Source: Thermodesulfobacteriales bacterium
GTDB taxonomy: Bacteria; Desulfobacterota_D; UBA1144; Nemesobacterales; UBA2774
Assembly: GCA_004525335.1 (NCBI GenBank)
Contig: SPCL01000024.1
Coordinates: 1-19,249 of the forward strand
Reading direction: 5' to 3'
DNA: 19,249 bases
Below are positions 1-7,755 of this stretch, in pieces. The first letter of the stretch is position 1. Each line of letters starts with the position of its first letter. The notes beneath the pieces are model-generated. The model was not told the origin of the DNA. It saw only the letters and a list, made by a program, of their open reading frames with translations, and ran no database searches. The translations under genes were made by a program, and so were the position numbers.

Positions 1-68
1 CAATTAATCTGAGCACAATTAACATCATCTTAATATTGATAATATCTAATACTGAAGAGGACGGATAA

Positions 69-1910
69 ATGGCAAAAGCAGCAAGAACAAAGAAATCAGG
101 CGCTGAAGGAATAACATGGGATCTTTCTGATCTATATTCGGGACTTAAAGACAAGAAAATACAGAAGGATATAAAGGATTTATTCCTCAAATCAGAGGGT
201 TTTGAGAAAAAATATAGGGGAAGAATCAACTCCACAAACCTAACCCCGAAAGTACTACTTAATGCAGTTGAAGATCTAGAATATATATCCGAAAGAATTG
301 GGAAGCTGCTTTCATTCGCCTATCTGGTTTTTGCGGGAGACACTGGGAACCCCGAAAACGGAGCATTTTTACAAATGATTCAAGAAAAGTCTACCGAGGC
401 TAGAAAACATTTAATGTTTTTTGAGCTTGAGTGGATCAAATTGAGCAACAAAAAAGTTGATTCTCTTCTTGGCAATAAAATCTTGGCTTCTCATAAGCAC
501 TTTTTAGAACAGGAAAGAATGTATAAACCTCACAGATTGAGCGAGGCTGAAGAAAAAATATTGGATGAAAAAGCGAATACCGGCTCACGCGCTTTCAAGC
601 GACTATTCGATGAGGTTCTAAACAATATCCGTTTCAATATTAAACTCGATGGAAAGCAACAGTCTCTATCTGAAACGGAAATTCTAGCCCTTCTTTACGA
701 TCCTGACCGCAACAAGAGAAAAGCAGGGGCAAAGAGTCTTACAACAGGGCTCAAAGAAAACGCACACGTATTAACATTTATCTTTAATACTCTGGTCCAG
801 GACCATTCTCTTAACGACCGTCTGAGATCTTTTGAAAACCCTATGGATTCACGGAATTTAAGCAATGAGATAGACAAGGGAACTCTGAGTTCACTGATGA
901 CTTCATGTGAGAAAAACTATGACATGGTCGACACATACTATGGGCTTAAGAAGAAGCTCTTAGGTATAAAGAAATTTTATGATTATGACCGCTATGCTCC
1001 GATTTCTCATGACACAGAGATAATAAATTACAAAAAAGGCAAAGAAATTATTCTAAGCTCTTTCCATAATTTTTCGCCTAAAATGTCAACCATCGCTCAA
1101 AAGTTTTTTGATAAAAACTGGATTGACGCTGAAGTAAGAGATGGAAAACGCGGGGGAGCGTTTAGTCACGGCACTGTGCCGAGCGCACATCCGTACGTGT
1201 TCACAAACTACACAGGCAGAATGAGGGATGTAATGACCCTAGCCCATGAGCTAGGTCACGGCATGCACCAATATTTATCTAGAGAGCAGGGATATTTTCA
1301 TTCAGACACCCCATTAACGACTGCTGAGACAGCAAGTGTGTTCGCCGAGATTCTTGTATTCCATAAGCTTATGGAGACTGAAAAAAATCCTAAAATTAAA
1401 CTAGCCCTAATATGCGGGAAGCTCGAAGATATATTTGCAACCGTATTCCGCCAGGTCGTACTAACTAGGTTTGAGGAATTACTACACCATGCTCGTAGAA
1501 ACCAAGGCGAGCTTACTACTGAAAATATTAACGAGCTATGGGCTCAGGCGAATAGTGCAATGTTTGGAAAATCTGTTGAGATGACAGATGATTATCGAAA
1601 TTGGTGGATGTACATACCACACTTTATTCATTCTCCATTTTACTGCTATGCATACTCATTCGGAGAGCTATTAGTTCTTTCTCTCTACAGCATGTACGTA
1701 AAAGAAGGAAATGTATTTGTGCCAAAATATATTGAGCTTCTTTCCTCAGGCGGGAGTGATGCTCCTGAGGTACTACTCCTAGAGCGTGTAGGTGTTAACA
1801 TAAAAGATCCCGGCTTCTGGCAGAGAGGGCTTGATTTACTTAGAGAAATGGTTGACGAAGCCCTTGTGCTTTCGGAAAGTGTTAAACAAATTCAACTTCA
1901 TAGGCGGTGA
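69..1910 (+). CDS. pepF: M3 family oligoendopeptidase F (zinc metallopeptidase)
   Basis: Predicted cytoplasmic zinc endopeptidase of the thimet oligopeptidase/oligoendopeptidase F family (M3), which cuts short peptides during peptide turnover. The 613-residue length is typical of PepF. The signature HELGHGMH lies at about residues 393-400: H393 and H397 should bind zinc and E394 should be the catalytic base. The downstream TAETASVFAE segment supplies the third zinc ligand, probably E420. The N-terminal half carries the helical domain that usually precedes the M3 catalytic domain. No signal peptide is seen. AGAGGA at 56-61 sits 7 bases before the ATG and supports this start. The stop overlaps or abuts the start of the MscS gene, so the two are probably co-transcribed. 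The family call is firm; the natural substrate is unknown. Confidence 0.95.
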   Translation: MAKAARTKKSGAEGITWDLSDLYSGLKDKKIQKDIKDLFLKSEGFEKKYRGRINSTNLTPKVLLNAVEDLEYISERIGKLLSFAYLVFAGDTGNPENGAFLQMIQEKSTEARKHLMFFELEWIKLSNKKVDSLLGNKILASHKHFLEQERMYKPHRLSEAEEKILDEKANTGSRAFKRLFDEVLNNIRFNIKLDGKQQSLSETEILALLYDPDRNKRKAGAKSLTTGLKENAHVLTFIFNTLVQDHSLNDRLRSFENPMDSRNLSNEIDKGTLSSLMTSCEKNYDMVDTYYGLKKKLLGIKKFYDYDRYAPISHDTEIINYKKGKEIILSSFHNFSPKMSTIAQKFFDKNWIDAEVRDGKRGGAFSHGTVPSAHPYVFTNYTGRMRDVMTLAHELGHGMHQYLSREQGYFHSDTPLTTAETASVFAEILVFHKLMETEKNPKIKLALICGKLEDIFATVFRQVVLTRFEELLHHARRNQGELTTENINELWAQANSAMFGKSVEMTDDYRNWWMYIPHFIHSPFYCYAYSFGELLVLSLYSMYVKEGNVFVPKYIELLSSGGSDAPEVLLLERVGVNIKDPGFWQRGLDLLREMVDEALVLSESVKQIQLHRR

Positions 1911-1915
1911 AGACA

Positions 1916-2767
1916 ATGCTTGAATCAATAGATATAAATAGTCTAGTTCAGAACTATCTTAAACCTTGGGGATTGAATATGGGGTATGCTCTATTAATTT
2001 TTATCATTGGGCGTTATATAGCATCCAAACTCTCTGCAATAACTAAGAAGTTCCTTACAAAATCAGGCATGGACAACATACTTGTAAACTTCATTTCGAC
2101 AATTGTTAACTGGCTATTACTGCTTTTAGTTATAATAGCAGCGATTAGCAAATTAGGTATCAACACCACATCATTAATTGCCCTAATTGGTGCCGCTGGT
2201 CTAGCAGTAGCGCTGTCATTAAAAGACTCAATGCAGAATTTTGCGGCGGGGGTCATGCTTTTAGTCTTTAGGCCATTTAAAGAAGGAGATTTTGTAGAGG
2301 CGGGAGGCACATCAGGTTCCGTGAAGCAGATTAATATATTCAGCAGTACTTTTCTAACTCCCGATAACAAACAGGTAATTGTTCCAAACGGGGCTATATA
2401 CTCAGGTGTAATAACCAACTATTCCGCCACAGGTACCAGAAGAATAGATATGGTGTTTGGCATCGGCTATGATGACGATATAGTAAAAGCTAAGGGAATC
2501 ATTGAAGAAATTCTCAAATCTGAAAACCGTATACTAAATACTCCAGTATATGACTTAGTTGTAGGAGAACTTGCCGACAGCAGTGTAAACATATATGTAC
2601 GTCCGTGGGTAAGCTCATCTAATTACTGGCCGGTTAAATTCGATTTAACTGAAAAGATAAAACTTGAGTTTGATAAAAATGGAATCTCTATTCCTTATCC
2701 GCAAATGGATGTACACACTTATAGAGCAGAACAAAAAGAAGAAAACACAGAAGATACAACAACCTAA
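1916..2767 (+). CDS. Small-conductance mechanosensitive channel, MscS family
   Basis: Inner-membrane channel that releases solutes on hypo-osmotic shock. Three hydrophobic segments (about residues 20-40, 60-82 and 85-115) precede the conserved pore helix, which is rich in Gly and Ala (IALIGAAGLAVALSLKDS). The MscS beta domain follows, with the motifs LLVFRPFKEGDFVE and VPNGAIYSGVITNYS. A soluble C-terminal alpha/beta domain ends in a charged tail of about 15 residues. Length (283 residues) is normal for the compact MscS type. A GTG at 1907 would overlap the pepF stop, but AGGCGG at 1902-1907 is ideally placed (8 bases) for the ATG at 1916, so I chose that start. The thioesterase gene begins 11 bases after the stop, suggesting a three-gene transcript. 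Confidence 0.93.
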   Translation: MLESIDINSLVQNYLKPWGLNMGYALLIFIIGRYIASKLSAITKKFLTKSGMDNILVNFISTIVNWLLLLLVIIAAISKLGINTTSLIALIGAAGLAVALSLKDSMQNFAAGVMLLVFRPFKEGDFVEAGGTSGSVKQINIFSSTFLTPDNKQVIVPNGAIYSGVITNYSATGTRRIDMVFGIGYDDDIVKAKGIIEEILKSENRILNTPVYDLVVGELADSSVNIYVRPWVSSSNYWPVKFDLTEKIKLEFDKNGISIPYPQMDVHTYRAEQKEENTEDTTT

Positions 2768-2778
2768 AGGAAACTTAT

Positions 2779-3753
2779 ATGCCATCAATTGCTGAAACAA
2801 AACGTCAGATGATTCAGTTTGTCTTTCCCGAACATGCAAGCGTACACAACAGACTAAGCGGCGGCAGGCTGATGGACTGGATCATGCAGGCCGCAACCAT
2901 CGATTCGTCTCTTATATCTAAAGGAATTACTGTTTTAGGTGCAACTGATAGCATCGATTTTCTAAACCCTGTTATGGTTGGGGAAATAGTGACTCTTGAA
3001 AGCTGGGTTGAATATATTGGTTCGAGCTCAATGGAAATTGGGGTCAAGGTTTATTCCGAAAACCCTGAAACCGGGGACCAGAAACTAACGACATCTTCAC
3101 ATCTAGCATTTGTGGCAGTAGATAAAAACGGAAAGCCGCGTAAGATTGCAGAGAAAATCACTCCTTCAAACAGTGAGGAGATGGCTATATATACAGAGGC
3201 TAAAAAAAGGAAAGACGAACGTCTTGCTCAGGTTGCGAAGAGGGATAATCAGGCCAGAAACGTTATTGATGAAACCGAGATAGTTAGAGAGCACCTGGAA
3301 ACTACCAAGGTTGTATTGCCGGAGGACACATTCCACGGAGACTTTATGGCAGTGGGCAAGTTGATGATGGATATAGATCAGGCCGCCTCGATATTAGCAA
3401 TGAGGTTTGTTAAAGGGGTCATGATCACAGGCTCTCTTGATGACCTATACTTTTACTCCCCTATAAGAATAGGTGATATAATCACCTTTAAAGCAGGCAT
3501 TACTTATGTAGGCCAAAGCTCTCTTGAGGTGGGGATCAAAGTGTTGTCGGAAAACGTTTTAACAGGTGAGCAGCGACATACTTGCACTGCTTTTTTAAGT
3601 TTCGTTCATATTGCAGAGGACGGCACGACCAAACCTGTTCCTGAGTTTGACCCTGAAACACCCGAAGAGAAGAGATTGTGGAGAAGAGCTTTAGAAAGAA
3701 AAGATTTCAGATCTGAAAGGGTAAAGGGAGTCAAATCAAATGATGAGTATTGA
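2779..3753 (+). CDS. Double hotdog-fold acyl-CoA thioesterase
   Basis: Predicted acyl-CoA thioester hydrolase with two hotdog domains in tandem, like the ACOT/BFIT group. Domain 1 covers about residues 10-120, with GGRLMDWIMQAA and a strand ending SSHLAFVAVD. Domain 2 covers about 170-285, with GKLMMDIDQAA and TAFLSFVHIAEDG. The two halves share the pattern 'YxGSSSxEIGVKVxSEN / YVGQSSLEVGIKVLSEN', showing internal duplication. The helix position that reads MDIDQAA in domain 2 reads WIMQAA in domain 1. The acidic catalytic residue may therefore survive only in the second copy, as in other double-hotdog thioesterases; this is inference. A charged linker (about 125-165) joins the domains. AAAGGA at 2766-2771 lies just before the ATG. 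It is probably the last gene of the pepF-mscS operon. The substrate chain length cannot be read from sequence. Confidence 0.85.
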   Translation: MPSIAETKRQMIQFVFPEHASVHNRLSGGRLMDWIMQAATIDSSLISKGITVLGATDSIDFLNPVMVGEIVTLESWVEYIGSSSMEIGVKVYSENPETGDQKLTTSSHLAFVAVDKNGKPRKIAEKITPSNSEEMAIYTEAKKRKDERLAQVAKRDNQARNVIDETEIVREHLETTKVVLPEDTFHGDFMAVGKLMMDIDQAASILAMRFVKGVMITGSLDDLYFYSPIRIGDIITFKAGITYVGQSSLEVGIKVLSENVLTGEQRHTCTAFLSFVHIAEDGTTKPVPEFDPETPEEKRLWRRALERKDFRSERVKGVKSNDEY

Positions 3754-3778
3754 GAATTCTCGGAGTATTGAAAATTCT
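3745..3778. repeat. Two-copy 16-base direct repeat over the thioesterase stop codon
   Basis: GAGTATTGAGAATTCT at 3745-3760 is repeated at 3763-3778 with one mismatch (GAGTATTGAAAATTCT). The first copy contains the thioesterase stop codon. GAGAATTCTC at 3752-3761 is also a perfect 10-base palindrome, and AGAATT (3753-3758) can pair with AATTCT (3773-3778) ahead of a T6 run at 3788-3793. This might be a weak terminator or simply a local duplication. Confidence 0.5.
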
Positions 3779-3846
3779 TGTAGGATATTTTTTGCCATGT
3801 GTTAGGATAGTAAAAAATCGGAGATTTCAATTGAACTTTGTATCCT

Positions 3847-4287
3847 ATGAAAATTAACCTCTCGTCTCTAAAACTTATACAAGTTGCTACAATATTTACT
3901 TTAATTCTTTCAGTTTATATTTGTATCCCAATTCATAAAGCTATTTCTGAAAATACAGATTCAAGCACCACAGATGAGGACAGCAAGCACGTTTCTGAAG
4001 ATGGATTTGTGCAGGTTCAAAACGATATGGATTTAGTTGAATTAATCAAAACAGTAAGCGAGATCAATGATGAAATATATATATTAGATGAATCAGTAAA
4101 ACCTCAAAAAGTGAGCATCGTTACCCCGGACGGAGGAATGAAGAAAGAAGACTTCCTAAAATTTTTTGATGTAATACTTAATTTAAACGGGCTTTCAGTA
4201 GTTAAATCTGAAGGTATAAATAAAGTCATTAACTCTAATCGTATTAAAGAAGAGAGCACTCCAACCAGAATTGAGCTGAACGAATAG
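3847..4287 (+). CDS. Small exported protein with a stand-alone secretin N0-like domain
   Basis: A 146-residue protein with an N-terminal signal peptide or anchor: a Lys-containing start, then a hydrophobic core of about 20 residues ending near residue 30. After a Ser/Asp/Glu-rich linker comes a stretch of about 75 residues that follows the N0 domain of GspD-type secretins. The pattern is FVQVQNDMDLVELIKTVSEI, then KVSIVTPDGGMKKEDFLKFF, then VILNLNGLSVV and a closing KVI strand. No N1 domains or secretin channel follow; the ORF ends about 15 residues after the N0 fold. The ATG at 3847 has no clear Shine-Dalgarno sequence. An in-frame TTG at 3838 would sit 14 bases after GGAG (3820-3823). The N0 assignment rests on motif reading. 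A periplasmic adaptor or a shortened secretin gene are both possible. Confidence 0.6.
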   Translation: MKINLSSLKLIQVATIFTLILSVYICIPIHKAISENTDSSTTDEDSKHVSEDGFVQVQNDMDLVELIKTVSEINDEIYILDESVKPQKVSIVTPDGGMKKEDFLKFFDVILNLNGLSVVKSEGINKVINSNRIKEESTPTRIELNE

Positions 4288-4306
4288 GTTTTTAATCCCG
4301 ATCAAT

Positions 4307-5386
4307 CTAAAACTTTAACTTAGGCATCACTTCTTTGGCTAATAACTCCATAGACCTGATCCACTTGTCTTTAGGGTCCCACTCGTGTCCCATAACAAGT
4401 AGAACTCCAAATCCACCTACTTTGTCATAGAGTTCTTCAATTTGGCGAACTACATCTTGCGGGCTTCCTACAATCCACAAGTTATCTATCATGTAGTCAA
4501 TTGTGACTTCAGAATCGGGCATGGACTTATCTGCTTTAAATAAGTTCAGATTACCCCTGATTTTAGGGACCATTTTAAAGAAGTAATCTGTAAAATCCCT
4601 AGCCAATGTGCCTTCTTTAACTAACTTTCGAGCTTCCTCTGTGGTCTCAGCGACAAAGATGTCCCTTGCTATCCTCCATTTAGATCTGTCTGGAGTCTTG
4701 CCTGAATTAAGCGCGCCCTCTTCTACCGACTCCCAGTGAGATATTAAAACATTACTAGCAACAAAATTAATACTCATAGGTATCCAGCCATTTTCACCCG
4801 CTACTTTTAAGGTGCTAGAGCTCTCTGTAATACCGGCTACTGCAATTGGTGGATGGGGTCTTTGATAAGGCTTAGTATGAACCCCTAACCCTACATCATG
4901 CTGGGGATTCGGAACTGTAAAATTCCACCTGCTGTTGCTATATTTCCCGGGCTTTGGATCATTCCACAAATCCAAAATAAAAGCCAATGATTCATTTGTC
5001 AGATCACGCTGTTCACCTGATCTTGGATCGATATTAAAAACTTCAAAATCTCCGATAAAACTCCCAGCGCCAACGCCCCACTGAAATCTGCCCTTAGCCA
5101 AATTATCCAGCACTGCAATCCGATGAGCGAGAACAAAAGGGTCGTGATCCGGAAGACAAGAAACACCGGTTCCAAGAATGATATTTTTTGTCAGTGGAAG
5201 TGCATTTGCGATAAACAGATCAGGAGCGGCTATGTTTTCCCATCCCGCAGTAAAGTGCTCCCCTATCCATGCCTCTCTAAAGCCTAGCCGATCGAGTAGA
5301 ACAATCTGCTCTAAATCTTCTTGAAGAGTCTCTGAGAGGTCTCTACCCGCTGGGTGTAGAGGCATTGTAAAATAGCCTATTTCCAA
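4307..5386 (-). CDS. LLM-class flavin-dependent oxidoreductase (luciferase-like monooxygenase)
   Basis: TIM-barrel flavin-dependent oxidoreductase of the bacterial luciferase-like family, about 359 residues. The N-terminus (EIGYFTMPLHPAGRDLSETL) and the following DRLGFREAWIGEHF are typical of the group that uses FMN or F420. Further family features are the ILGTGVSCLPDHDPFVLAHR strand-helix, WGVGAGSF, and the region RPHPPIAVAGITESSSTL. The substrate is unknown; this class includes alkane, alkanesulfonate and hydrocarbon-type monooxygenases. No ATG start is available. A TTG at 5390-5392 is only 1 base from the GGAG at 5394-5397, whereas the TTG at 5384-5386 is 7 bases away, so I placed the start there. 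No lux genes are nearby. It converges on the N0-domain gene with a 19-base gap. Confidence 0.88.
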   Translation of the reverse strand: MEIGYFTMPLHPAGRDLSETLQEDLEQIVLLDRLGFREAWIGEHFTAGWENIAAPDLFIANALPLTKNIILGTGVSCLPDHDPFVLAHRIAVLDNLAKGRFQWGVGAGSFIGDFEVFNIDPRSGEQRDLTNESLAFILDLWNDPKPGKYSNSRWNFTVPNPQHDVGLGVHTKPYQRPHPPIAVAGITESSSTLKVAGENGWIPMSINFVASNVLISHWESVEEGALNSGKTPDRSKWRIARDIFVAETTEEARKLVKEGTLARDFTDYFFKMVPKIRGNLNLFKADKSMPDSEVTIDYMIDNLWIVGSPQDVVRQIEELYDKVGGFGVLLVMGHEWDPKDKWIRSMELLAKEVMPKLKF

Positions 5387-5555
5387 TTTCAAACTCCGAG
5401 AAAAGCAATATGAATATGGATATTAACACAACTTAGATTTTTCTACAAAATCAGATTGAACAAGAACTATGCACATATATATTTTCAGAATATAATAGAT
5501 CAAGATTCTATTTGAGTGTACAAATTCTTAGTTATTTTGTAGTTGAAATCTTTAT

Positions 5556-5763
5556 ATGTCATTAAGAGTAAATATAGGTTGCAGACAGACTCCTACTGAA
5601 GGATGGAACAATTATGATAATTCGCTAGCTATACGCATAGCAAGAATTCCAATTATTCCAGATATTGCCTCTAAAATAGGTCTTCTATCAAAATCTCAGG
5701 CTGAATTTGTTAACGTCGCGGGGGGTACCGGAGTGTGTGTTTGTAGAGGCTATAAATCCTTAA
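5556..5763 (+). pseudogene. Remnant of a class I SAM methyltransferase with an internal deletion
   Basis: The first ~52 codons (RVNIGCRQTPTEGWNNYDNS, then ARIPIIPDIASKIGLLSKSQ, then EF) match the N-terminus of a short class I methyltransferase family that begins LNIGCGxTPTxGWxNxDNS. Motif I is damaged: GCG has become GCR. The similarity then stops at a run of six G (5720-5725). One frame over, positions 5728-5763 read PECVFVEAINP followed by a stop, which resembles the usual C-terminus of the same family (ESVYVEA). The simplest reading is loss of the middle of the gene, most of the SAM domain, plus a one-base frame difference at the G-tract. The original frame stays open to 5825 but that tail is not family-like. 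No ribosome-binding site is evident. The similarity is recalled, not computed. Confidence 0.6.
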
Positions 5764-5788
5764 TAATTACATTCTTCCTATTTCCCAA

Positions 5789-5805
5789 AACGTTTCAAAA
5801 GCGTT
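5789..5805 (+). terminator. Possible weak terminator after the methyltransferase remnant
   Basis: AACGTTT, a 3-base loop and AAGCGTT form a 7-base stem with one G-T pair. A T-rich stretch follows (5806-5818, GTTCCTTTATTTT) without a clean T-run. It lies between the remnant and the nhaA promoter. The stem is AU-rich, so function is uncertain. Confidence 0.25.
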
Positions 5806-5848
5806 GTTCCTTTATTTTAATCTGATGTTTTAGAGAAATTATTGGGTT

Positions 5849-5876
5849 TTGATAATACAAACTAGTAGCGTATAAT
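5849..5876 (+). promoter_or_regulatory. Predicted sigma70-type promoter of nhaA
   Basis: TTGATA (5849-5854), a 16-base spacer and a consensus TATAAT (5871-5876). Transcription should begin near 5883, giving a short leader of about 26 bases that contains the G9 tract before the nhaA ATG. Confidence 0.6.
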
Positions 5877-5889
5877 TTTTTCAACTTCA

Positions 5890-5898
5890 GGGGGGGGG
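5890..5898 (+). repeat. G9 homopolymer in the nhaA leader, at the ribosome-binding position
   Basis: Nine consecutive G residues end 10 bases before the nhaA ATG. No AGGAGG-like sequence is present, so the tract itself probably pairs with the CCUCC of 16S rRNA through G-C and G-U pairs. A tract this long can gain or lose bases, which would shift ribosome-binding spacing. It could also be a sequencing length error. Confidence 0.7.
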
Positions 5899-5908
5899 AT
5901 TACATTTA

Positions 5909-7111
5909 ATGAGCGTTAAGCCAATTCGAGCTTTAGAAGCAATACGGGAATTTTTGAAACTTGAATCAGCAAGCGGCATTATACTTGTTGGAGCCGCTGT
6001 ACTTGCACTAATAGTAAACAATTCACCCCTCTCGGGCTTATATGATCTGTTTTTAGACACTCCAGTTGAAATCCGCATTGGATCCCTTAATCTTGCGAAG
6101 CCGCTCTTGTTATGGATTAACGACGGCCTTATGGCCATATTCTTTCTTTTAATCGGCCTTGAAGTAAAGCGTGAAATCTTAGACGGCCAGCTATCGAGTC
6201 TTTCACAAGTTGCTCTACCTGGAATTGCAGCAGTTGGCGGCATGATAATTCCTGCATTAATCTACGTAATTTTCAATATGAACAACCCCTCTGCGCTAAA
6301 CGGCTGGGCCATACCCGCCGCAACGGATATTGCATTTGCGCTTGGTATTTTGGCTTTACTTGGTTCCCGGGTACCGCTCTCTTTAAAACTTTTCTTACTT
6401 ACACTTGCAATAATAGATGATTTAGGGGCCATTGTAATAATTGCAATATTCTATTCAGGCGACCTCTCAGTTACATCTCTAATCTTTGCAGGCGTTGCGA
6501 TAGCGACATTATTTGCAATGAACTTATTGGGAGTAAAAAGAACAGCGGCATATGTCGTCGTCGGCATCATACTCTGGATATGCGTTCTAAAATCGGGTGT
6601 CCATGCAACCCTCGCAGGCGTGGTGCTTGCCTTTGCAATACCTCTTAGGACAAATGAGGACGAACCCTGCCCGCTTAGAGAGATGGAGCATTCTCTTCAC
6701 CCGTGGATAGCATTTGGAATAATGCCGCTATTTGCATTTGCAAATGCCGGAGTATCACTTAAGGGGATGTCATTTGGATCCTTATTTGAACCCATCCCAA
6801 TTGGTATAGCTCTTGGGCTTGTTATAGGCAAACAAATTGGAGTCTTTGGATTCTCACTAGCTGCGGTTAAATTGGGGCTAGCGAAATTGCCCTCAGATAT
6901 AAACTGGCGATTAATCTATGGGACGGCCATACTTTGCGGTATTGGTTTTACAATGAGCTTATTTATCAGCACGCTAGCATTTGACAGCAGCATTGGCGAT
7001 GAGGCGATATCGGCACGAATCGGGATTCTAAGTGGCTCATTTATTGCTGCAATCGCAGGCTATCTTGTTATAAAGAGCTCTCTAAAAAAAGATGGCGATT
7101 CAAATGATTAA
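5909..7111 (+). CDS. nhaA: Na+/H+ antiporter NhaA
   Basis: Inner-membrane electrogenic sodium/proton antiporter for salt and pH homeostasis. The 400-residue protein has about 11-12 hydrophobic segments. It opens with FLKLESASGIILVGAAVLAL and carries LLIGLEVKREILDGQLS, the WAIPAATDIAFALGIL unwound-helix region, and the paired aspartates D170-D171 in LAIIDDLGAIVIIAIF. These aspartates correspond to Asp163/Asp164 of the E. coli protein, the ion-binding site. The C-terminal half has PLFAFANAGV and GIGFTMSLFISTLAF. All family signatures look intact. It has its own promoter (TATAAT at 5871) and an unusual G9 leader. The DUF1461 gene begins 38 bases downstream and may be co-transcribed. A sodium-handling system fits a saline habitat but does not prove one. 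Confidence 0.97.
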   Translation: MSVKPIRALEAIREFLKLESASGIILVGAAVLALIVNNSPLSGLYDLFLDTPVEIRIGSLNLAKPLLLWINDGLMAIFFLLIGLEVKREILDGQLSSLSQVALPGIAAVGGMIIPALIYVIFNMNNPSALNGWAIPAATDIAFALGILALLGSRVPLSLKLFLLTLAIIDDLGAIVIIAIFYSGDLSVTSLIFAGVAIATLFAMNLLGVKRTAAYVVVGIILWICVLKSGVHATLAGVVLAFAIPLRTNEDEPCPLREMEHSLHPWIAFGIMPLFAFANAGVSLKGMSFGSLFEPIPIGIALGLVIGKQIGVFGFSLAAVKLGLAKLPSDINWRLIYGTAILCGIGFTMSLFISTLAFDSSIGDEAISARIGILSGSFIAAIAGYLVIKSSLKKDGDSND

Positions 7112-7149
7112 AGCTTATAAACTACGATATAAGCAGTATCAATAATCAA

Positions 7150-7746
7150 ATGAAAGTCTTAAGCAGAATCAAACCAATATTTCTATTCATCTCGCTTCTT
7201 TATCTGAGCGTCTACATACCTATGACTCTGACTTTCTACCTGCCTCAGTGGATGGAATTTAACTGTGGGCTGCATACTAGATGTGATGTGATTGGAAATG
7301 AAAGAGCCATAGCTGGCATTAATGAGCTTGCCTCTTTTTTTAGACACCAGGGAGAGCTAAACAGCTTTCTCACTCAGAAAGAAAAACTGCATCTAAAAGA
7401 AGTGCGCGGCATTTTTGATAAGATGTTTTTCTTTGCACTATTTAGCTTGGTCATACTCGTGGCAACATACAATAGAAAACGAGTATCCCGTTATGCAGTA
7501 ATAAATGCTGTGATTATTATTTGTTTATTGATCGTGCTTCCGTTTTTCGGCACTTTCTGGAGAGATGTCTTTCATCCGCTACTTTTTGATAACAACCTTT
7601 GGCAAAACAACAAATATGATCTGTCTTTCTATATAATGCCGCGAGTGTTTTTTAAGTACACGGTGGGTCTTCTGATAATCTTATGTTTCTCGATTAACAC
7701 GTCTATATGGTTAGTGCTTCGGGGGAAAAAGGCTCTGAAAAATTAA
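7150..7746 (+). CDS. DUF1461 integral membrane protein
   Basis: A 198-residue membrane protein of unknown function with four predicted membrane segments (about residues 9-29, 90-108, 115-135 and 168-190). The region between helices 3 and 4, FWRDVFHPLLFDNNLWQNN and the following ending MPRVFF, matches the conserved block of the DUF1461/TIGR01906 family (FHxLFFDNDLW, then a PxxFF motif). The large loop between helices 1 and 2 holds two Cys, at about residues 38 and 44 (NCGLHTRC), which could form a disulfide if it faces the periplasm. No Shine-Dalgarno is visible before the ATG, so translation may depend on the upstream nhaA message, 38 bases away. It converges on a lipoprotein gene, leaving a 9-base gap. 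Confidence 0.7.
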   Translation: MKVLSRIKPIFLFISLLYLSVYIPMTLTFYLPQWMEFNCGLHTRCDVIGNERAIAGINELASFFRHQGELNSFLTQKEKLHLKEVRGIFDKMFFFALFSLVILVATYNRKRVSRYAVINAVIIICLLIVLPFFGTFWRDVFHPLLFDNNLWQNNKYDLSFYIMPRVFFKYTVGLLIILCFSINTSIWLVLRGKKALKN

Positions 7747-7755
7747 ACTTAGGAA

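Noticed and set aside
2014..2418. A long minus-strand reading frame within the mscS gene
   Set aside because: It lies wholly inside a clear MscS coding sequence and has no ribosome-binding site or recognisable protein features.
3847..4287. A type II secretion gene cluster around the N0-domain protein
   Set aside because: No other gsp or pilus genes are adjacent; the neighbours are a thioesterase and a flavin oxidoreductase.
4307..5386. A bioluminescence (lux) locus
   Set aside because: The gene is luciferase-like in fold only. No luxB, luxCDE or acyl-reductase genes are present, and many LLM-family enzymes are unrelated to light emission.
5826..5908. An insertion-sequence end or attachment site near the methyltransferase remnant
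   Set aside because: No terminal inverted repeats, target duplications or transposase fragments were found, so internal deletion explains the remnant without a mobile element.
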